DNA from: Enterococcus plantarum
GTDB taxonomy: Bacteria; Bacillota; Bacilli; Lactobacillales; Enterococcaceae
Reading direction: 5' to 3'
DNA length: 64,000 nt
Assembly: GCF_001730295.1 (NCBI RefSeq)
Contig: NZ_MIKA01000023.1
Location: forward strand, 186,001 to 250,000
Both the position numbers and the translations under genes were made by a program. The number at the start of each line of letters is the position of its first letter. The stretch's first letter is position 1. Below are positions 51,760 to 61,223 of this stretch, in pieces. Under the pieces are notes generated by a model. The model saw only the letters and a program-made list of their open reading frames with translations. It searched no databases and was not told where the DNA came from.

Positions 51760-54228
51760 TTAAATGACCCTTTTTTTCTTCTTGATTCTTCTACTTTCTT
51801 TCCTTTTCTCAACTTCATATATCGCTCTTGTCATAAATAAGGAGATATAGTTAAAGATAGAACGGCTACCTAGAATCAGTGGTAGATAGAAAAGAACATT
51901 TCTTGTAAAGAGTGATGTCAACATAAAGAAATCACCAAAGAATAAGAAACACGCAAGAAATGCGACCAATAAAAGCCCAATCATGATTTGTTTTTTCAAA
52001 TCCAATGGCCGAGCAGCTCTAAGTAACACTTGAAAACCGATACATCCTGTCAACAGCACACACATTGTAGATACATCTTGATGCGATAAATTAAACCACA
52101 TTCCAGCAAGTTGCAATACTAAAATATTAAAAACTACTGTCAGTGCTCCTGGAACCGAAATTCGCAGTATATTGGTTAAAAAATGGCCTTTGATTCGCTG
52201 ATAATTCGGCTCTAATGCTAAAATAAACGATGGAATTCCAACGGTTAAGGTGTTGATTGGTGTTAATTGTAACGGCGCAAATGGATATGGCAAGAATAAA
52301 AAGATAAATGTTACTGCAAGAATCGCAGAATAGATTGTTTTTACCATATACATTGAAGCAACTCGTTCAATGTTATTGATCACTCTACGACCTTCATTCA
52401 ACACTTGAATCATTGAACTAAAATCAGAATTCAATAATACCACATCAGACACTGCACGAGCAGCATCACTTCCACTAGCCATTGCTACACTGACATCTGC
52501 TTCTCTTAATGAAAGAATATCATTAACACCATCACCGGTCATACATGTTGTATGCCCATTTTGTTTCAAAGCTTGAATCAATTCTCTTTTTTGATAAGGT
52601 GTCACTCGCCCAAAAACGGTCGTATTTTCGACTAATTCATTAAAGTTTGCCGAATCAGGAATCGTGCTCATATCAACAAACTTTTCTGCTCCAGTGATTC
52701 CTGCTTGTTTCGCTATTTGTGATACAGTGACCGGATTATCACCTGAAATGACTTTTAGCGTTACATCTTGTTTTACAAAATAAGAGAATGTATCCACAGC
52801 ATTTTCACGAATCGTATCCGCAATGATAAAAATGGCCACCGTCTCTTTTTCTTCCGGTAATGTTGGACTTGTGAGTTCTTCTGAAAAATGAACCAAAATT
52901 AGGACACGATCTCCTTGCTCATTATAGGGCGCTAGTTTTTCTCGTAACGCTTCAGGGACGTCCGAGTAAATAAATTCTGGTGCTCCCATAACAAATGATC
53001 CTTTTTCTTCAAATGTCACACCGCTCCATTTTCGATCTGAAGAAAATGGAATGACTTCTTTGACATTCCACACAGATTTTTCAAGTGGAAACCTTGTTCT
53101 GAGTACTTTAGCTGTAGCATTTTGATCTGATAACCCTGCCATCATTTCGCTCATAGCACGCTCGATTTCACTTGCTGGAAATCCAGCTTGAGGAATCAGT
53201 TTTTTAAATGTTAAGGTGCCATCTGTAATAGTTCCAGTTTTATCCAAACAAATCGTGTCCACACGTGCCAGTGTTTCAATACAAGACAAGCGTTGTATCA
53301 ATGTTTGTTTTCTAGCTAAATTGGCTGCGCCGACAGCAAATGCCACACTTGTCAACAGCATCAACCCTTCTGGGATCATACTGATCAACGCCCCAGAAAC
53401 ACCTAAAACGGATTTTGGAAAAGATTGAGTGGATTGATATTGTGACCAGAATAATAGCAACCCAATCGGAATAATAGCAAAGGTTAATCCTTTGATCAAA
53501 AGATTGAGTGAATTCATCAATTCAGACGTCGAACGTTTCTCTGTTTTTGCTTCTTTGGATAACTTAGAAACAAAATTATCTTCGCCGACAGCGTTGATCT
53601 TTACAAAACCTAACCCTGAGGTAATAAAACTTCCACTCATGATTTTATCACCGTTTTGTTTCGTGATTTTATCTGATTCCCCAGTCAATAAAGATTCATC
53701 GACCTCCATACCATTTGCATGAAGTACGATACCGTCAGAAGGAACTTGATTTCCTAAAGTTAAGACTAGCACATCCCCCAAAACAATTTCGTCTTGAAAA
53801 ATTTTAACTAGCTTGTTTTCTCTTAAAGCCATTACTTCCGTTTTATTTACGATAGACAATTTATCGATTGTTTTCTTTGCATGGATCTCTTGAATAACAC
53901 CAATTGCTGTGTTGATAATAATGATCCAAAAAAATAGCGCATTTTTAGGATAACCGACTGCAAAAACTGCCACTGCTAAAAACAAGTTAATAAAATTGAA
54001 TAATGTCAACGAGTTATCTAAAATAATTTGTTTTGTAGTTCTAGATAGATCTTCCACTTCTTTATTGGTCTTACCTTCAGTATAAAGTTGTTGTACTTCT
54101 TGATTGGACAGCCCTTTAATATCGGCTGGTATCCGAATATCACTATCATCGATTTTTGGTGCGTTTTCTTCAGACGAAGAAAACGCTACTTTATCTATCT
54201 CTCTTTTTTTCCTAAACAATTTTTTCAT
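51760..54228 (-). CDS. Cation-transporting P-type ATPase (CtpE-like)
   Basis: An 822-aa ion pump. Phosphorylation site CLDKTGTITDGT, actuator DESLLTGESDKIT, hinge MTGDGVNDILSLREADVSVA and membrane PEGL motif (SMIPEGLMLLTSVAFAV) are present, with about ten membrane helices. The PEGL rather than CPC or typical PEGLP pattern and overall length recall mycobacterial CtpE, a calcium importer; that specificity is inference. GTG/ATG alternatives exist; 54228 is favoured by AAGGTGA 8 bases upstream. yjdI and the GNAT gene follow. Confidence 0.88.
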   Translation of the reverse strand: MKKLFRKKREIDKVAFSSSEENAPKIDDSDIRIPADIKGLSNQEVQQLYTEGKTNKEVEDLSRTTKQIILDNSLTLFNFINLFLAVAVFAVGYPKNALFFWIIIINTAIGVIQEIHAKKTIDKLSIVNKTEVMALRENKLVKIFQDEIVLGDVLVLTLGNQVPSDGIVLHANGMEVDESLLTGESDKITKQNGDKIMSGSFITSGLGFVKINAVGEDNFVSKLSKEAKTEKRSTSELMNSLNLLIKGLTFAIIPIGLLLFWSQYQSTQSFPKSVLGVSGALISMIPEGLMLLTSVAFAVGAANLARKQTLIQRLSCIETLARVDTICLDKTGTITDGTLTFKKLIPQAGFPASEIERAMSEMMAGLSDQNATAKVLRTRFPLEKSVWNVKEVIPFSSDRKWSGVTFEEKGSFVMGAPEFIYSDVPEALREKLAPYNEQGDRVLILVHFSEELTSPTLPEEKETVAIFIIADTIRENAVDTFSYFVKQDVTLKVISGDNPVTVSQIAKQAGITGAEKFVDMSTIPDSANFNELVENTTVFGRVTPYQKRELIQALKQNGHTTCMTGDGVNDILSLREADVSVAMASGSDAARAVSDVVLLNSDFSSMIQVLNEGRRVINNIERVASMYMVKTIYSAILAVTFIFLFLPYPFAPLQLTPINTLTVGIPSFILALEPNYQRIKGHFLTNILRISVPGALTVVFNILVLQLAGMWFNLSHQDVSTMCVLLTGCIGFQVLLRAARPLDLKKQIMIGLLLVAFLACFLFFGDFFMLTSLFTRNVLFYLPLILGSRSIFNYISLFMTRAIYEVEKRKESRRIKKKKRVI

Positions 54229-54367
54229 CTTTTCAATCACCTTCTTATTCCTTTAGTTAGTACAATTGTAGAATAGTTTATCCACTATTTCAGATAACTA
54301 GTTTAATTTTACACTTTTTTTAACCATTTTAACAAAATGAAGGCATGTTAATTTGATTTTAGATGTA

Positions 54368-54401
54368 AAAAAAGGAAAGACTCCATTTTAGTCTTTCCTT
54401 T
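54368..54401 (-). terminator. Terminator at the distal end of the CRISPR array
   Basis: GGAAAGACT / AGTCTTTCC stem with T7 on the minus strand. It lies immediately after the last, truncated repeat in the direction of array transcription. Confidence 0.8.
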
Positions 54402-55520
54402 CACTCCATATTAGAGTGAGACCTGACAGCTGTTTTACCTACACCTAGTATGTCACCATTTCAATCCACTCACTCCATATTAGAGTGAGACGATACTCGT
54501 GTGAGACTAGGCATGCCAACACTCTAATTTCAATCCACTCACTCCATATTAGAGTGAGACTTATTATTTTAGACGTGAAAGGTTATAAGAAGTGTATTTC
54601 AATCCACTCACTCCATATTAGAGTGAGACGAGAACTTGCAGGAGACATCAACAATCCTAGTTTTATTTCAATCCACTCACTCCATATTAGAGTGAGACCA
54701 CACGTTTCAGCATATTCTCAAGCTCTTTGAGTGTATTTCAATCCACTCACTCCATATTAGAGTGAGACTCTCGCCAAAAATCAGCATGTGTATTGTCCCA
54801 TTATTTCAATCCACTCACTCCATATTAGAGTGAGACCCAAGATTTCAAGCAAACCGTGGAAAGGTTTCAGATTTCAATCCACTCACTCCATATTAGAGTG
54901 AGACGTAAAAGCCTTAAAAGACGAATTAAGAGCTTTTAGGATTTCAATCCACTCACTCCATATTAGAGTGAGACGACACTGTCGGATATTTTACCCTGAA
55001 ACAAATTATTTCAATCCACTCACTCCATATTAGAGTGAGACTCATTTTTTTGTACCTAAAGCTAAAGCAAAAAAATATTTCAATCCACTCACTCCATATT
55101 AGAGTGAGACTGTTGTATTACTCAAATTATTATTGATCGTATCATTTCAATCCACTCACTCCATATTAGAGTGAGACAGAAAATATTTTTTATAAATGTA
55201 AAATTATCTCATTTCAATCCACTCACTCCATATTAGAGTGAGACGGGAAAATGGGACGTAGAAAATGACCATATAAGTATTTCAATCCACTCACTCCATA
55301 TTAGAGTGAGACGCGGACGGCAAGTTTTCAGCGTACTTTGTAATAATAATTTCAATCCACTCACTCCATATTAGAGTGAGACGGGGGTCTTAATTTTTAT
55401 AACCCCGTGTATGTAGCATTTCAATCCACTCACTCCATATTAGAGTGAGACAGGTTTAACAGATGCGATTAATAATATACTAAGTGATTTCAATCCACTC
55501 ACTCCATATTAGAGTGAGAC
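54401..55520 (-). CRISPR. CRISPR array, type I-C-like repeats, no cas genes nearby
   Basis: Sixteen full 34-bp repeats plus one truncated repeat (54401-54422) and 16 spacers of 33-36 bp. Full repeats start at 54458, 54527, 54596, 54665, 54735, 54803, 54871, 54941, 55008, 55077, 55144, 55211, 55279, 55349, 55418 and 55487. In the transcribed (minus) sense each repeat holds the stem CTCACTC-TAATATG-GAGTGAG and ends GTGGATTGAAAT, the form of the type I-C 5' handle. All full repeats look identical. No cas gene occurs in the window; both flanks are housekeeping genes. Confidence 0.97.
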
Positions 55521-55716
55521 TGTGAAAAAATAGGATTATCTTCCATAATTTTTCCATATTCTTGATTTTCTCAAATAAATCTACATAACTATTAAAAAAA
55601 GATGAGAAAAATACAGAAATAGCCTTTTTCACCCATAAAGTTTGGTGCGGGTCCCTTAGTGATTTTATGTGTACTTGAGGTTCGCACCAAAATATTAGTC
55701 ATTCTTTTCCTAATGT
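55521..55716 (-). promoter_or_regulatory. CRISPR leader
   Basis: AT-rich, non-coding, between nadE and the first repeat. It contains an inverted repeat TTTGGTGCG (55683-55691 arm) / CGCACCAAA (55641-55649 arm) with an intervening GAACCTCAAGTACACATAAA stretch. From memory, type I-C leaders in streptococci and bacilli carry a similar GGTGCGAACC...GCACC palindrome at the cas2-distal end. The leader side also carries the intact repeats, as expected. Confidence 0.75.
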
Positions 55717-56544
55717 TTACTTCCAAAAATCGTCAAAAATTGAAATTGGCATATGACGTTTATGTTGTGTTTTTTTATACCAACTTTCAATCTTTTCTTT
55801 TGCTTTTTCTGATACTACTTTTCCTTCGAGGTAGTTGTCGATATCGTCATAAGTGACACCAAGCGCTACTTCATCAGCTACTAAAGGTTTATCATCTTCT
55901 AAATCAGCAGTTGGGATTTTCGTATAGAGTTCAGCCGGTGCGCTTAATTCTTTCAGCAATGCCTTGCCTTGACGTTTGTTCAAACGGAATAACGGTAAAA
56001 TATCTGCTCCGCCATCCCCATATTTAGTATAGAAACCAGTAACATTTTCTGCCGCGTGATCTGTTCCAATGACGGCACCTGCTTTTTCTCCTGCAATTGC
56101 ATACTGAACGATCATTCGTTGGCGTGCTTTCATATTTCCTTTATTAAAATCATTTATTGAAACTCCAGATTCTTTAAGGGAAAGCACACTTGCGTCGATT
56201 GCCGGTTTGATATTTACCCGTAACGACACATCCGGCTCAATAAAGTCTAATGCTTTTTTAGCATCCGCTTCATCAGCCTGCTCTCCATAAGGCAAACGAA
56301 CAGCGATAAATTGATATGATTCATCCTTAGTTTCATTACGCATCTCTCTCATTGTTAACTGAGCAAGTCTGCCAGCTAGCGTAGAATCTTGACCACCGCT
56401 GATTCCTAAAACAAAGGTTTTTAAAAACGGATACTTATATAAATAACTTTTCATAAAATCAATACTTTTTCGGATTTCTTCTTGCGGATCTATTTGCGGC
56501 TTTACGCCTAATTCTTCAATAATTACATTCTGTAACGGCTCCAT
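55717..56544 (-). CDS. nadE: NAD synthetase, ammonia-dependent
   Basis: Last step of NAD synthesis: amidates nicotinate adenine dinucleotide with ATP and ammonia. 275 aa. PP-loop motif [35 protein letters not shown] and the C-terminal [18 protein letters not shown] are family hallmarks. No glutaminase domain. It follows pncB with a 138-base gap. Confidence 0.97.
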   Translation of the reverse strand: MEPLQNVIIEELGVKPQIDPQEEIRKSIDFMKSYLYKYPFLKTFVLGISGGQDSTLAGRLAQLTMREMRNETKDESYQFIAVRLPYGEQADEADAKKALDFIEPDVSLRVNIKPAIDASVLSLKESGVSINDFNKGNMKARQRMIVQYAIAGEKAGAVIGTDHAAENVTGFYTKYGDGGADILPLFRLNKRQGKALLKELSAPAELYTKIPTADLEDDKPLVADEVALGVTYDDIDNYLEGKVVSEKAKEKIESWYKKTQHKRHMPISIFDDFWK

Positions 56545-56682
56545 AGAAAATCCCTCCTAATTTAAACACGAAACAAACGAGTTAATCCTACAACAAAAAC
56601 GGAAATTGCCACTAAAACGTTCTTTGATTCATTGCCAATTTCTCTAATATCATAAAAATTGAGTTGTATAGTTAAATACTGT

Positions 56683-58155
56683 TTATTTCCCTTCAGTCAA
56701 TGCTTTTACATCCACACGAACTTTTTCAAGTAAACGCATTTTATGATTCCAACACTCTGTTGATAGATCTACTGGGTATTTTTGTGGGTTAAGATCACGC
56801 TTATACTCTTCCCAAAGTGAATCAAGATTTTCTTTCGCATACCGTTTGATTTCTTTTAAGGTTGGCATGTCATAGACACGTTTTCCTTCAACAAAAATAT
56901 CTTGCAATACCGCTCTCGCTTCAAAATCTCTGACGGTTTTATTGATAAAGGTGTGTACTGGGTGGAACATGTAAATTTCCTCTTGCTCACGAGGATCTTC
57001 ATCCCATAATGTCACATAATCACCTTCAGATTTCTTGTCTGATTTACGTGTAATACGCCATACTTGTTTTTTCCCAGGTGTTGTAACTTTTTCAGCATTA
57101 CTGGAAAGTTTGATGGTGTCTTTCATTTGACCATCTTTATCTTCGATTGACACTAATTTAAAGACAGCACCTAGGGCTGGTTGATCATACGCCGTGATCA
57201 ATTTTGTCCCAACACCCCAAACGTCAATTTTTGCTTTTTGCATTTTTAAACTCAAAATCGTATTTTCGTCTAAGTCATTTGAAGCATAGATTTTAGCCTC
57301 TGTGTATCCCGCTTCATCTAATTGTTCACGCACTCGTTTTGAAATATACGCCATGTCCCCACTATCGAGACGGACACCTAGGAAATTGATTTTATCCCCC
57401 ATCTCCCTCGCTACACGGATTGCACTTGGAACTCCTGATTTTAAAGTATCATAAGTATCGACTAAAAAGACACAATCTTGATGAGTTTGTGCATAAGCTT
57501 TAAATGCATCATAATCATTGCCATAAGATTGTACTAAGGAATGAGCATGCGTACCGCTAACTGGAATACCGAAAATTTTACCAGCGCGAACATTGCTTGT
57601 CGCATCCGCTCCGCCAATGTATGCGGCACGAGTTCCCCAAACTGCCGCATCTAATTCTTGGGCGCGACGAGTCCCAAATTCCATCAAAGGATCATCACCG
57701 ATCACAGATTTGATGCGTGCTGCTTTAGTAGCAATCAAGGTTTGGAAATTGACCATATTTAAAAGAGCTGTTTCAATCAATTGACATTGGGCTAATGGAC
57801 CTTCTACTTGAATCAGTGGTTCATTATTAAAAACCAAATCACCTTCTAATGCAGAACGAACAGTACATTTAAATTCAAACTCTTTTAAGTATGTCAAAAA
57901 GTCCTCTGGATACTCTTCTACGTCTCTTAGATATGCGATATCTGTATCTGTAAAAGTTAAGTTTTCTAGATAATCCACCAAGCGTTCCAAGCCAGCGAAA
58001 ATAGCATACCCATGATTAAAAGGCATCTCCCGAAAATAACATTCAAAAACTGAATGTAGATCTGCTCTGCCTAATTTCCAATACGTTTGCATCATGTTGA
58101 TTTGATATAAATCTGTATGTAACGTTAAACTATCATCCTTATAAACTTTCTTCAT
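56683..58155 (-). CDS. pncB: Nicotinate phosphoribosyltransferase
   Basis: Makes nicotinate mononucleotide from nicotinate, PRPP and ATP. 490 aa. Motifs: LHTDLYQINMMQTYWK at the start, MEFGTRRAQELDAAVWGTRA and FLGVRLDSGDMAYISKRVR. With nadE it forms a salvage route to NAD; the two are in one orientation and probably one operon. Confidence 0.96.
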   Translation of the reverse strand: MKKVYKDDSLTLHTDLYQINMMQTYWKLGRADLHSVFECYFREMPFNHGYAIFAGLERLVDYLENLTFTDTDIAYLRDVEEYPEDFLTYLKEFEFKCTVRSALEGDLVFNNEPLIQVEGPLAQCQLIETALLNMVNFQTLIATKAARIKSVIGDDPLMEFGTRRAQELDAAVWGTRAAYIGGADATSNVRAGKIFGIPVSGTHAHSLVQSYGNDYDAFKAYAQTHQDCVFLVDTYDTLKSGVPSAIRVAREMGDKINFLGVRLDSGDMAYISKRVREQLDEAGYTEAKIYASNDLDENTILSLKMQKAKIDVWGVGTKLITAYDQPALGAVFKLVSIEDKDGQMKDTIKLSSNAEKVTTPGKKQVWRITRKSDKKSEGDYVTLWDEDPREQEEIYMFHPVHTFINKTVRDFEARAVLQDIFVEGKRVYDMPTLKEIKRYAKENLDSLWEEYKRDLNPQKYPVDLSTECWNHKMRLLEKVRVDVKALTEGK

Positions 58156-58236
58156 CTCATTATGCCACCCTTTATTTTTTCTAAATTTTAATTCTTATTA
58201 TATCAAAAAGCTACCTTTTTAACTAAAACCTGATTT

Positions 58237-58647
58237 TTAAGATAGTTTTTTCTTGAAGATAAAAAACTTACTGAAAAAGTAATTCAATACCACAACTGCC
58301 ACTTGTGTCACCATCTTTGCCCAAAAATCTGAAATATGCAGCCATTCGATCATTAAAACCATTAATGCCATGTCTACGACAAATGACAAAATACGATACC
58401 AATAAAACAATAGCATTTCTCGAATAAAAGAACCAATATCCTCATGATTACTCGCAAAAACAAAATATTTATTGGTGAAAAATGCGAACAACACAGATAA
58501 AAACCAGCCGATTGCATTGCTTATTTTATAGTCGATCCCTAAGATATCTTTACAGATGAAAAAAATCACTATATTCACTATCGTTGTTGCTACACCAAAA
58601 ACCAAATATGATATTACTTCTTTATATTTATGAAATAATTCTTTCAA
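58237..58647 (-). CDS. GtrA-family membrane protein
   Basis: A 136-aa protein with four membrane helices (ISYLVFGVATTIVNIVIFFI first; conserved NYFFSKFFIFKKKLS end). GtrA-like proteins help flip lipid-linked sugars, usually beside glycosyltransferases; none is adjacent here. The partner is therefore unknown. Confidence 0.88.
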   Translation of the reverse strand: MKELFHKYKEVISYLVFGVATTIVNIVIFFICKDILGIDYKISNAIGWFLSVLFAFFTNKYFVFASNHEDIGSFIREMLLFYWYRILSFVVDMALMVLMIEWLHISDFWAKMVTQVAVVVLNYFFSKFFIFKKKLS

Positions 58648-58824
58648 CGTCCACGCTTCCTTTCGTTCCTCTCCTTATTTTATCAAAGATAAGATAGAAA
58701 TCCTACTGATTTTCTAGTTTATCATCGTTCATTGTTCAATCACTTTCACATAATCAGAGAAAAAAGTTCATTCACCAAACTGATTGACGCTATTCTTTCG
58801 TTCATTTAACACATTCTGACTAAA

Positions 58825-58866
58825 CAAAAAACCTTGAAAAAGCCGTCGTCCAACTTTTAGCAAGGT
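58825..58866 (-). terminator. Terminator of the DUF1827 gene
   Basis: ACCTTG / CAAGGT outer stem with an AAAAG / CTTTT inner stem and six T on the minus strand. Confidence 0.75.
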
Positions 58867-58877
58867 CTCAAATTTTC

Positions 58878-59234
58878 TTATGACGGATCAACATTTTTTT
58901 GAATGACAATGATATCTTTTCTTGGTGCACTGAAAGAATATCCTTTTTGTTGCATGTCATTTTTAACGCCAATATGAACGGTTACTTCTTCTCTTGTTGT
59001 ATTTAACAACTTTTTAATCACATAATCAATTTCTTTTTTGGTAATCTTCTTTTTAGTGTTAATCATGATGATGTCGATTTTATCAAAGGCATCAGCGTAG
59101 ACAATTTGAGTCCGGTCTAATGCATATAATTTAAAAAATTTAATCGCTTTTGTACCAAAAACGAACTTAGTGATATTTGGATAAAAATACTCTAAGTCTA
59201 GATTTCTATTGATTGGTGTTTCAATTAATTTCAT
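58878..59234 (-). CDS. DUF1827-like protein
   Basis: A 118-aa soluble protein (MKLIETPINRNLDLEYFYPN ... PRKDIIVIQKNVDPS). I place it in DUF1827, a family of Enterococcus and relatives with no known function. The pattern suggests a small alpha/beta fold with a basic helix (KKKITKKEIDYVIKKLLNTT). Monocistronic with its own terminator. Confidence 0.7.
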   Translation of the reverse strand: MKLIETPINRNLDLEYFYPNITKFVFGTKAIKFFKLYALDRTQIVYADAFDKIDIIMINTKKKITKKEIDYVIKKLLNTTREEVTVHIGVKNDMQQKGYSFSAPRKDIIVIQKNVDPS

Positions 59235-59372
59235 TTGCTCCGCTCCTTCCTAAGTTTAATAGTTTGTCTTGATAACTTTACATAAAAATTTTACTCTTTC
59301 CTTGACCCTTTGTAAATCAAAAAAGTGAGTTTTCATTAAAAAATAAAAACTATGTTATGCTATAAAAAAGAC

Positions 59373-59403
59373 TTGACCTTAACGTTAAGTAAAGGTTTAT
59401 ACT
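59373..59403 (+). promoter_or_regulatory. MerR-type promoter/operator
   Basis: TTGACC (59373-59378) and TATACT (59398-59403) are separated by 19 bp, the over-long spacer typical of MerR-activated promoters. The spacer carries the dyad ACCTTAACG...AAAGGT (59377-59396). It lies 24 bases upstream of the regulator gene, so self-activation is expected. Confidence 0.85.
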
Positions 59404-59426
59404 CATTTCAAACGGGAGTGAAACAG

Positions 59427-60185
59427 ATGGACTATACGATCAAAAAAAATGCTGAACTATCCGGAGTCAGTACCCGAGCATTACGTTATTATGACGAAAT
59501 CGACCTGTTAAAACCTGCGTATCTCAATTCTTCTGGTTATCGTATTTACGGAACGAAAGAAATCGACAAGCTGCAGCAAATCCTTTTTTATCGTTCATTA
59601 GATTTAAAACTAGAAGTAATCCAAAAACTACTGAACAATCCAAATTACGATCCCGAGCATGCACTACAGGAACATTATCACCAGTTATTGGAAAAGCGTC
59701 AACAGCTCGATTATCAGATTCTAACTGTAGAAAAAACAATCCGTTATAAAAAAGGAGAAACGACTATGACAGATAAAGAAAAATTTGTAGGATTCAAACA
59801 AGAAAAACGACTAGAAAATGAACAAAGATATGGCAAAGAAATACGTGAAAAATACAGCGAATATACTGTTGAAGCCTCTAATAAAAAATGGTTAAACTTA
59901 ACAGAAGAAGATTTTGCAGGTATGGAACTTGCTGAGAAGGAGATGTTTGTAGCCTTGAAGATCGTGCTAGACACCAAAGACTATCGATCACAAGAAGCAG
60001 AAACAGCCTTCTTGAAACATAGAGAATGGCTTCAATATACTTCACCAGTTTATTCAATAGAAATGCATAGAGGCCTAGGAGAACTATACATTAGTGATGA
60101 ACGTTTTGCTGCTTACTACGATGACCGAGCAGGAAATTCTGCTGCTCAAACACTAAACCAACTAATTCAACATTTTACACAATAG
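59427..60185 (+). CDS. MerR-family regulator with TipAS domain
   Basis: A 252-aa activator. The N-terminal MerR helix-turn-helix (AELSGVSTRALRYYDEIDLL KPAY) is followed by a dimerisation coil and, from about residue 110, a TipAS-like antibiotic-binding domain (KEKFVGFKQEKRLENEQRYG ... YYDDRAGNSAAQTLNQLI). Relatives (TipAL, Mta, SkgA) bind drugs and activate their own and efflux genes. No efflux gene is adjacent. The start at 59427 follows GGGAGTG; the upstream frame would cover the promoter. Confidence 0.92.
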   Translation: MDYTIKKNAELSGVSTRALRYYDEIDLLKPAYLNSSGYRIYGTKEIDKLQQILFYRSLDLKLEVIQKLLNNPNYDPEHALQEHYHQLLEKRQQLDYQILTVEKTIRYKKGETTMTDKEKFVGFKQEKRLENEQRYGKEIREKYSEYTVEASNKKWLNLTEEDFAGMELAEKEMFVALKIVLDTKDYRSQEAETAFLKHREWLQYTSPVYSIEMHRGLGELYISDERFAAYYDDRAGNSAAQTLNQLIQHFTQ

Positions 60186-60216
60186 AGAAATGACTAAACC
60201 TATGAATCGTTTTAAG

Positions 60217-60386
60217 GAGCCTGGGACATAACTAAAAACGTTATGTTTCAGGCTCTTAGTAACCGAATAAACGGTGGGTGCAGAAGCAACTCCTTCGGAA
60301 ATAAGCCGAAATTCACAAAAATTTGAAGAGCAATTTTCGTGAATTCCTTCTTATTTCTCGGAGTTAAACACTTCTGTTCCAACCTC
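60217..60386. repeat. Dispersed MITE-like element, copy 3
   Basis: 170 bp, GAGCCTGGGACATAAC ... TGTTCCAACCTC, about 95% like copy 2. Lies in the convergent gap after the MerR gene, where its hairpin can act as a terminator. Confidence 0.9.
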
Positions 60387-60446
60387 CTTAAATCTAATGA
60401 ACGTATTATAAAACATTAGTTTCTTTCTAGATCATTCCCACTAATC

Positions 60447-61082
60447 CTAAAACATTCCTACAAAAGCCAAACCGAATAAAATTAATAAAAAAATCGTGAT
60501 TGCTGCCGATTTAAGTCTTCGCTTTCTCTGTTTAGCAATAAAATTAGCATTTTTTAAACGCGCTTGCTTATAACTGTCAGAGTGTTTGATTTGCGTAATA
60601 TCATAATAGAAAAAATACAGTGGTTGTTCCAGAATATTTTCATCTAATTCATCGGTAAAACCAACTAACAACGTATACTGTCTGATTTTTGATGGGAAAT
60701 TTCTGCTATTCTTCTTTTTTAGCTTTACATATAATTCTTGATCGCCTAGAAAATAGTAAGATTGATCATCTTCTTGAATTTCGATCGACTCCATTTGTTT
60801 AAATTCTTCGGGTAATTGCTTTTCAATCCGTTGAAAATACGCATCAAACACTTCTGCACGTAAGTAACGAAGTAAATAGACGACTGCGCCTAACTCCAGC
60901 AAAAATAAAAATACTAAAAGCCATCTAATAAAAAATTCAGATGCCCCGATCCCAATAGCTGTTACCAACATAATGGCTAGTAAAAATAATAAATATTTTT
61001 GGTAATGCTTCATATACAACTGTCTGATTCCAGATTGATAATACTGTAAATCATGCGCCACATTCTCTTTTAATTCTTTCAT
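60447..61082 (-). CDS. Membrane protein of unknown function
   Basis: A 211-aa protein: two membrane helices near residues 28-70 (YLLFLLAIMLVTAIGIGASE; LLVFLFLLELGAVVYLLRYL), a soluble middle part of about 110 residues rich in strands, and a C-terminal helix (AAITIFLLILFGLAFVGMF). The build resembles YcxB-like proteins, but I cannot confirm the family. No operon partner. Confidence 0.7.
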   Translation of the reverse strand: MKELKENVAHDLQYYQSGIRQLYMKHYQKYLLFLLAIMLVTAIGIGASEFFIRWLLVFLFLLELGAVVYLLRYLRAEVFDAYFQRIEKQLPEEFKQMESIEIQEDDQSYYFLGDQELYVKLKKKNSRNFPSKIRQYTLLVGFTDELDENILEQPLYFFYYDITQIKHSDSYKQARLKNANFIAKQRKRRLKSAAITIFLLILFGLAFVGMF

Positions 61083-61223
61083 TGTTACTCCCCCAAGTTT
61101 TAAATCGATTTCCTACCTAAAGCATCATACTATTTTATAAACCGTTCCTTGCTTTAAGATTCTCACAGAAAGTACTTCCTGACAATCTGCATTTTTATCT
61201 GTTAATGATCTCAACGAATCTTG

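Noticed and set aside
54485-54730. An 81-codon open frame with repeating HSLHIRVR-like peptide
   Set aside because: It is the CRISPR repeat read in a frame without stops; the periodic peptide mirrors the repeat period and there is no ribosome site.
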